Source of the DNA: Enterovirga sp.
GTDB lineage: Bacteria > Pseudomonadota > Alphaproteobacteria > Rhizobiales > Beijerinckiaceae
Direction: 5' to 3'
NCBI RefSeq assembly: GCF_028290205.1
Contig: NZ_JAQGKF010000135.1
Span: forward strand, 1 to 45,016
Length of the DNA stretch: 45,016 bases
The notes below the pieces were generated by a model. It was not told where the DNA came from, did not search any database, and was given only the letters and a program-made list of their open reading frames with translations. The translations under genes and the position numbers were made by a program. Shown here one piece after another: positions 41,337-45,016 of the stretch. Position 1 is the first letter of the stretch. Every line of letters starts with the position of its first letter.

Positions 41337-42953
41337 GTGTACGATCGCGACCTCGACCGCAATCCGGCCAATTTCCAGCAGCTGACGCCGGTCGGCCTCC
41401 TCGAACGGGCGGCCTCGACCTTTCCTGATCGCATCGCCATCGTCCATGGCGGCATCCGGCGGTCCTATGCCGAGTTCTACGGGCGCTCACGCCGCCTCGC
41501 CTCGGCCCTGGCCCGGCGGGGAATCGGGCGCGGCGACACCGTGGCGGCCATGCTGCCGAACACGCCCGCCATGCTGGAATGCCATTACGGCGTGCCAATG
41601 CTGGGCGCGGTCCTCAACGCGCTGAACACGCGGCTGGACGCGGCCGTGCTGGCCTTTTCGCTCGACCACGGCGAGGCCAAGGTCCTCCTGGTGGACCGCG
41701 AATATGCGGGCCTGATGCGGGCCGCGCTGGCGCTGGCCAAGTCCCGGCCGTTCGTCATCGACGTGGACGACCCGGAATTCACGGGTGCGGGCGAGCCGCT
41801 TGGCGCCCTCGACTACGAAAGCTTCCTGGCCGAGGGCGACCCGGACTTCGCCTGGTCGCCCCCGCCCGACGAGTGGGACGCCATCGCGCTGAACTACACC
41901 TCGGGCACCACGGGCGATCCGAAGGGCGTGGTGACCCACCATCGCGGCGCCTACCTGTCCGCGCTCGGCAACGTCTTCGCCGGCAACATGAACCGGGCTC
42001 CGGTCTACCTCTGGACCTTGCCGATGTTCCACTGCAACGGCTGGTCCTTTCCCTGGACCATCTCGGTTCTGGCCGGAACGCATGTCTGCCTCCGGCAGGT
42101 GAGGGCGGGGGCGATCTTCTCGCTCATCGCCGAGCACGGGGTGACGCATATGTGCGGCGCTCCCATCGTGATGTCGACGCTGCTCGGGGCCTCGGCCGCG
42201 GACCGCAAGCCGCTGCCCGGCCGCGTCTCGTTTCTGACCGCCGCGGCGCCGCCCCCCGAGGCCGTTCTGGCGGCCATGCGGGAGGCCGGGTTCGACGTCA
42301 CCCACGTCTACGGTCTCACCGAGACCTACGGCCCCTCGGTGGTGAACGAGTGGGACGACGCCTGGGACGCCTTGCCGGGTCCCGAACAGGCGGCCCGCAA
42401 GGCCCGGCAGGGGATCCGCTACGTGACGCTCGAAGGGCTCGACGTGCTGGACCCGGAGACCCTGGAGGCCGTCCCGGCCGACGGGCAAACGATGGGCGAG
42501 GTCATGATGCGCGGCAACCTCGTCATGAAGGGCTACCTCAAGAATCCCAAGGCCTCGGCCGCGGCCTTCGCGGGCGGCTGGTTCCACTCGGGCGACCTCG
42601 GCGTGAAACACCCGGACGGCTACGTGCAGCTCAAGGACCGCTCCAAGGACATCATCATCTCGGGGGGCGAGAACATCTCGTCGATCGAGGTTGAGGAGGC
42701 GCTGTATCGCCATCCGGCCGTCGCGGCCGCAGCTGTCGTGGCCAAGCCCGACGAGAAATGGGGCGAGACGCCGATCGCCTTTGTGGAGCTGAAGGGCTCG
42801 GAGATGGTCTCGGCCGAGGAACTCATCGGCTGGTGCCGCCAGCACCTCGCCCACTACAAGGCGCCCCGCCACCTCGTCTTCACCGAGCTGCCGAAGACCT
42901 CCACCGGCAAGGTGCAGAAATTCCGCCTGCGAGAGATCGCGCGGGAGATGTAG
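41337..42953 (+). CDS. Acyl-CoA ligase (AMP-dependent synthetase)
   Basis: A 538-residue adenylate-forming enzyme. It joins a carboxylic acid to CoA through an acyl-adenylate. The ATP motif is YTSGTTGDPKGVV; the acyl-binding region reads PMFHCNGWSFPW; the A5 motif is VYGLTETYGPS; hinge and catalytic parts are SGDLGVKHPDGYVQLKDRSKDIIISGGENISS and the lysine in LPKTSTGKVQKF. This resembles the ligases annotated for medium-chain fatty acids or 3-methylmercaptopropionate (DmdB-like), but the substrate cannot be decided. The GTG at 41337 is chosen after GGGAGGA at a spacing of six; it lies 40 bases after the DUF423 gene. Confidence 0.9.
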   Translation: MYDRDLDRNPANFQQLTPVGLLERAASTFPDRIAIVHGGIRRSYAEFYGRSRRLASALARRGIGRGDTVAAMLPNTPAMLECHYGVPMLGAVLNALNTRLDAAVLAFSLDHGEAKVLLVDREYAGLMRAALALAKSRPFVIDVDDPEFTGAGEPLGALDYESFLAEGDPDFAWSPPPDEWDAIALNYTSGTTGDPKGVVTHHRGAYLSALGNVFAGNMNRAPVYLWTLPMFHCNGWSFPWTISVLAGTHVCLRQVRAGAIFSLIAEHGVTHMCGAPIVMSTLLGASAADRKPLPGRVSFLTAAAPPPEAVLAAMREAGFDVTHVYGLTETYGPSVVNEWDDAWDALPGPEQAARKARQGIRYVTLEGLDVLDPETLEAVPADGQTMGEVMMRGNLVMKGYLKNPKASAAAFAGGWFHSGDLGVKHPDGYVQLKDRSKDIIISGGENISSIEVEEALYRHPAVAAAAVVAKPDEKWGETPIAFVELKGSEMVSAEELIGWCRQHLAHYKAPRHLVFTELPKTSTGKVQKFRLREIAREM

Positions 42954-42995
42954 CCGGGGCGGGGATGGCCCGCCCGCGGCCGAGCCGGCTTGGCC

Positions 42996-43436
42996 TCAGG
43001 TGGCCGGCGCCGCGGGGGCGCGTCGCCGTCGCACGGCTGGCTTGCGGTCGGGCTGCCGCAGCGGGACGAGGGTGGCGACCACGGGATTGGGCACGTGATC
43101 CATGGCGGCGCCGGTCGCCGCGTCCACGCCGATGCCGATGATCCCACCGAGCAGAATGTTGCCGGCCATCCCGGCCGCGCCCGCCCCCACGACGCGCGTG
43201 CGGACCGGGACAACCTGGGATTCGAACCCCGGCTTGGCGAAGGTCACGTCGAACTCGTCGGTTCTCTCGACCTCGAGAGAGCACGGCGTTGCCGGGCAGG
43301 CATATCGGGACGTGGTGACCATGGTTGCCCCGGGCGGGTCGGTGACGAAGGCCACCTGCTCGGACGTTCCCCTGACGATGCTGCCACAGCCCGAGAGACC
43401 GACGGCCAGCACGCCGACCACACAGAACCGAACCAT
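42996..43436 (-). CDS. PEGA-like lipoprotein
   Basis: A 146-residue protein with a lipobox (VGLSGC, lipidated Cys17) after a short signal peptide. The mature part begins with FVTDPPGATMVTTSR and has the PEGA-type strand pattern ending FDVTFAKPGFESQVV, then a Gly/Ala-rich helix hairpin (about 95-125, GMAGNILLGGIIGIGVDAATG) and a basic tail. PEGA domains are found in surface and envelope proteins. The small helical hairpin could span or touch the outer membrane. No function is known to me. It lies downstream of recR on the same strand, 105 bases apart. Confidence 0.8.
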   Translation of the reverse strand: MVRFCVVGVLAVGLSGCGSIVRGTSEQVAFVTDPPGATMVTTSRYACPATPCSLEVERTDEFDVTFAKPGFESQVVPVRTRVVGAGAAGMAGNILLGGIIGIGVDAATGAAMDHVPNPVVATLVPLRQPDRKPAVRRRRAPAAPAT

Positions 43437-43541
43437 GAGCGCAGCCTCCAACGAGGCTGCTCTTCGGCAACGCTCAAGCAAAGCTTAACCACGTGAGGAC
43501 AGGGGCGCCAGCGTCGGATGGCCCGCCGGCGCCTGTTGCGC

Positions 43542-44147
43542 TCACATGGCGGTGCGCTGCCGCAGGGCGGCCTGCAGCGTGCCCTCGTCCAGGTAGTCGA
43601 GTTCGCCGCCGATCGGCACGCCGTGGGCGAGCCGCGTCACCTTCACGGGCAGGTGGGCAACCAGGTCCGTGATGTAATGCGCGGTGGTCTGGCCATCGAC
43701 CGTGGCGTTGAGCGCGAGGATCAGCTCGCGGGTGTCCGGCCGGGAGGCGCGGGCTACCAGCCCGTCCAGCGACAGGTGTTCCGGCCGCACGCCGTCCAGC
43801 GGCGACAGCACGCCGCCCAGCACGTGGTAGGCGGCCCGGAGCGCGCCGGCCCGCTCCAGCGCCCAGAGGTCGGACACGCCCTCCACCACGACCACGATGG
43901 AGGTGTCGCGGCCGGGGTCGCGGCACACCGTGCAGGGGTCGCTGGTGTCGAGGTTGCCGCACGCGCCGCAGACCACGATGCGGTCGGCGGCGACCCGCAT
44001 GGCGTCCGCCAGGGGCGACAGAAGCTGCTCGCGGCGGCCGATCAGATGGAGCGCGGCGCGCCGGGCCGAGCGCGGGCCGAAACCCGGCAGCCGCGCCAGG
44101 AGCTGGACCAGACGCTCGATCTCCGGCCCGGCCGTGGCCTGGGCCAT
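43542..44147 (-). CDS. recR: Recombination mediator RecR
   Basis: A 201-residue protein of normal length. With RecF and RecO it loads RecA onto single-stranded gaps. Visible are the N-terminal helix-hairpin-helix [16 protein letters not shown], the zinc finger Cys60-Cys63-Cys72-Cys75, and the Toprim domain with [14 protein letters not shown] and the C-terminal [22 protein letters not shown]. It starts four bases after the ybaB stop, forming the dnaX-ybaB-recR operon. Confidence 0.98.
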   Translation of the reverse strand: MAQATAGPEIERLVQLLARLPGFGPRSARRAALHLIGRREQLLSPLADAMRVAADRIVVCGACGNLDTSDPCTVCRDPGRDTSIVVVVEGVSDLWALERAGALRAAYHVLGGVLSPLDGVRPEHLSLDGLVARASRPDTRELILALNATVDGQTTAHYITDLVAHLPVKVTRLAHGVPIGGELDYLDEGTLQAALRQRTAM

Positions 44148-44151
44148 GCCG

Positions 44152-44472
44152 TCAGAACAGCTTCAGGCCGGGCGGCAGCGGCAGACCGGCGGTGAGCTGC
44201 TGCATCCGCTCCGCCACAAGCCGCTCGCCCTTTCCGCGCGCGTCGTTCAGGGCGGCGACGATGAGGTCCTCCAGGATCTCGGCCTCCTCCGGGACCAGCA
44301 GCGACGGATCGAGGTGGAGCGACTTCACCTGCCCCTTGGCCGTGGAGACGACCCGGACCATGCCGCCGCCGGCCGCTCCTTCCACCTGCAGGGTCTCGAG
44401 CTCGGCCTGGGCGTCCTGCATCTTCTGCTGCAGGCCCTGCGCCTGCTTCATCAGCCCCATGATGTCTTTCAT
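44152..44472 (-). CDS. ybaB: Nucleoid-associated protein YbaB/EbfC
   Basis: A 106-residue DNA-binding protein that forms dimers with a tweezer shape. The N-terminal helix [20 protein letters not shown], the beta-hairpin [15 protein letters not shown] and the C-terminal helix with [20 protein letters not shown] match the family. Its ATG overlaps the stop of dnaX by four bases, as in most bacteria. Confidence 0.98.
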   Translation of the reverse strand: MKDIMGLMKQAQGLQQKMQDAQAELETLQVEGAAGGGMVRVVSTAKGQVKSLHLDPSLLVPEEAEILEDLIVAALNDARGKGERLVAERMQQLTAGLPLPPGLKLF

Positions 44473-45016
44473 GCCTGGTCCTCCTCTGGGGCGCCGCCCG
44501 CCTCGTCCGGATCGGGCGCGGTCAGCACCTCCGGCTCCGGTTCGGGCAGGCGCTCCCGCACGTCAACAATCTGCGCTCCTGGAAAGCTCTTCAGCACGGC
44601 CTGGACGAGCGGGTGCTCCGAGGCGCCGTGCCGGCGCTCCTCGTCCCGCCGCCGCCGCTCCTCGAAGATGGTCGGGGCCGCGGGCGCGTCCTCGGCCGAC
44701 AGGCTCACGAACCATTGCCGGTCCGTCCAATCCCGCAGGGCGCGGGCGAGATCGGTCGGAATGGACCGGGAGGCGCCGTCGGCGAGCGCGATCTCGATCC
44801 GGCCTTCCTCGAAGCTGACCAGCCGCACATCGCGCTCAAGCGCGCCCTTGAGCCGGATGTCGCGGCGCTCGCCCGCCATGGCGACCACATCCTCGAAGCG
44901 CCGCAGCACCACCGGCCGGGCCGGCTCGGGCGCGGACGCCACGGTCTCGGGCTCGGGCCGCGGGGCCTGAAAGGCGCGGGCCAGGGCGCCGCCGCCACCG
45001 CCGCCACCGCCGCCCC
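44469..45016 (-). CDS. dnaX: DNA polymerase III subunit gamma/tau, C-terminal part (partial)
   Basis: The visible 181 codons are open at the window edge and end at TGA 44471-44469. They begin with a run of nine glycines (GGC/GGT codons), then a Pro/Glu-rich linker, then a globular domain from about VVLRRFEDVVAMAGERR to WFVSLSAEDAPAAPTIFEERRRRDEERRHG, and finally a tau-like end with HPLVQAVLKSFPGAQIVDVRERL. This is the alphaproteobacterial tau tail that contacts the polymerase core; the ATPase domain is beyond the window. The ybaB-recR context fixes the identity. I see no classical A-rich frameshift site in the part shown. Confidence 0.93.
   Translation of the reverse strand, partial: GGGGGGGGGALARAFQAPRPEPETVASAPEPARPVVLRRFEDVVAMAGERRDIRLKGALERDVRLVSFEEGRIEIALADGASRSIPTDLARALRDWTDRQWFVSLSAEDAPAAPTIFEERRRRDEERRHGASEHPLVQAVLKSFPGAQIVDVRERLPEPEPEVLTAPDPDEAGGAPEEDQA

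Overview
The window is GC-rich chromosomal DNA from an alphaproteobacterium, most likely of the order Hyphomicrobiales (Rhizobiales). The clearest lineage mark is a circularly permuted, two-piece tmRNA gene (13770-14077). It is supported by argD-argF-hslO, rplY-pth-ychF, dnaX-ybaB-recR and rpmH-rnpA-yidC-engB gene orders, an alphaproteobacterial bc1 operon (petABC), and TTAA-N7-TTAA motifs of the CtrA type. Genus cannot be read from the sequence; a Methylobacteriaceae/Beijerinckiaceae-like relative is a guess. About a quarter of the genes start with GTG or TTG, and many neighbours overlap by four bases (ATGA, GTGA), so translational coupling is common.

Layout. 1-3966: the tail of a TadG-like pilus protein, a VUT-family membrane transporter, a carboxymuconolactone-decarboxylase-like protein, tRNA-Trp, a small unknown protein and a two-domain glycosyltransferase. 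4134-10393 (+): clpB, a Uup-like ABC-F ATPase, apaG and argE. 10404-13551 (-): hslO, argF and argD, which with argE supply late arginine-biosynthesis steps. 13735-14077: ssrA with its own promoter and terminator. 14229-17588: an ABC exporter and a MATE efflux pump. 17787-20592: petABC, the cytochrome bc1 complex. 20719-23490: mtnP, apt and mtnA, which recycle methylthioadenosine (adenine through Apt, methylthioribose-1-phosphate through MtnA), with a tiny membrane-protein gene facing the other way between mtnP and apt.

23522-35402 is almost all minus strand: a fused double-MaoC protein, ychF, pth, rplY, an outer-membrane beta-barrel protein, glmM, a D-threonine-aldolase/D-serine-dehydratase-like enzyme coupled to a succinate-semialdehyde-type dehydrogenase, a YeiH-type transporter and acs. 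35546-37534: a Zn amidohydrolase, a small secreted CxxC protein and an EVE-domain protein. 37774-42953 (+): rpmH, rnpA, yidC, engB, a DUF423 protein and an acyl-CoA ligase. 42996-45016 (-): a PEGA-like lipoprotein, recR, ybaB and the 3' part of dnaX.

I see no prophage, insertion sequence, CRISPR array, toxin-antitoxin pair or defence island. Most of the window is conserved core genome, and I do not find a clearly new multi-gene system. The parts that merit a second look are regulatory: the permuted ssrA gene, a terminator-like hairpin in the rplY leader, spaced TTAA boxes upstream of the outer-membrane protein gene, an inverted repeat over the likely clpB promoter, and a hairpin that places a ribosome-binding site in its loop. 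A few small or atypical proteins of unknown role are also listed. Functions are assigned from recognisable motifs and gene context only; no database search was run.
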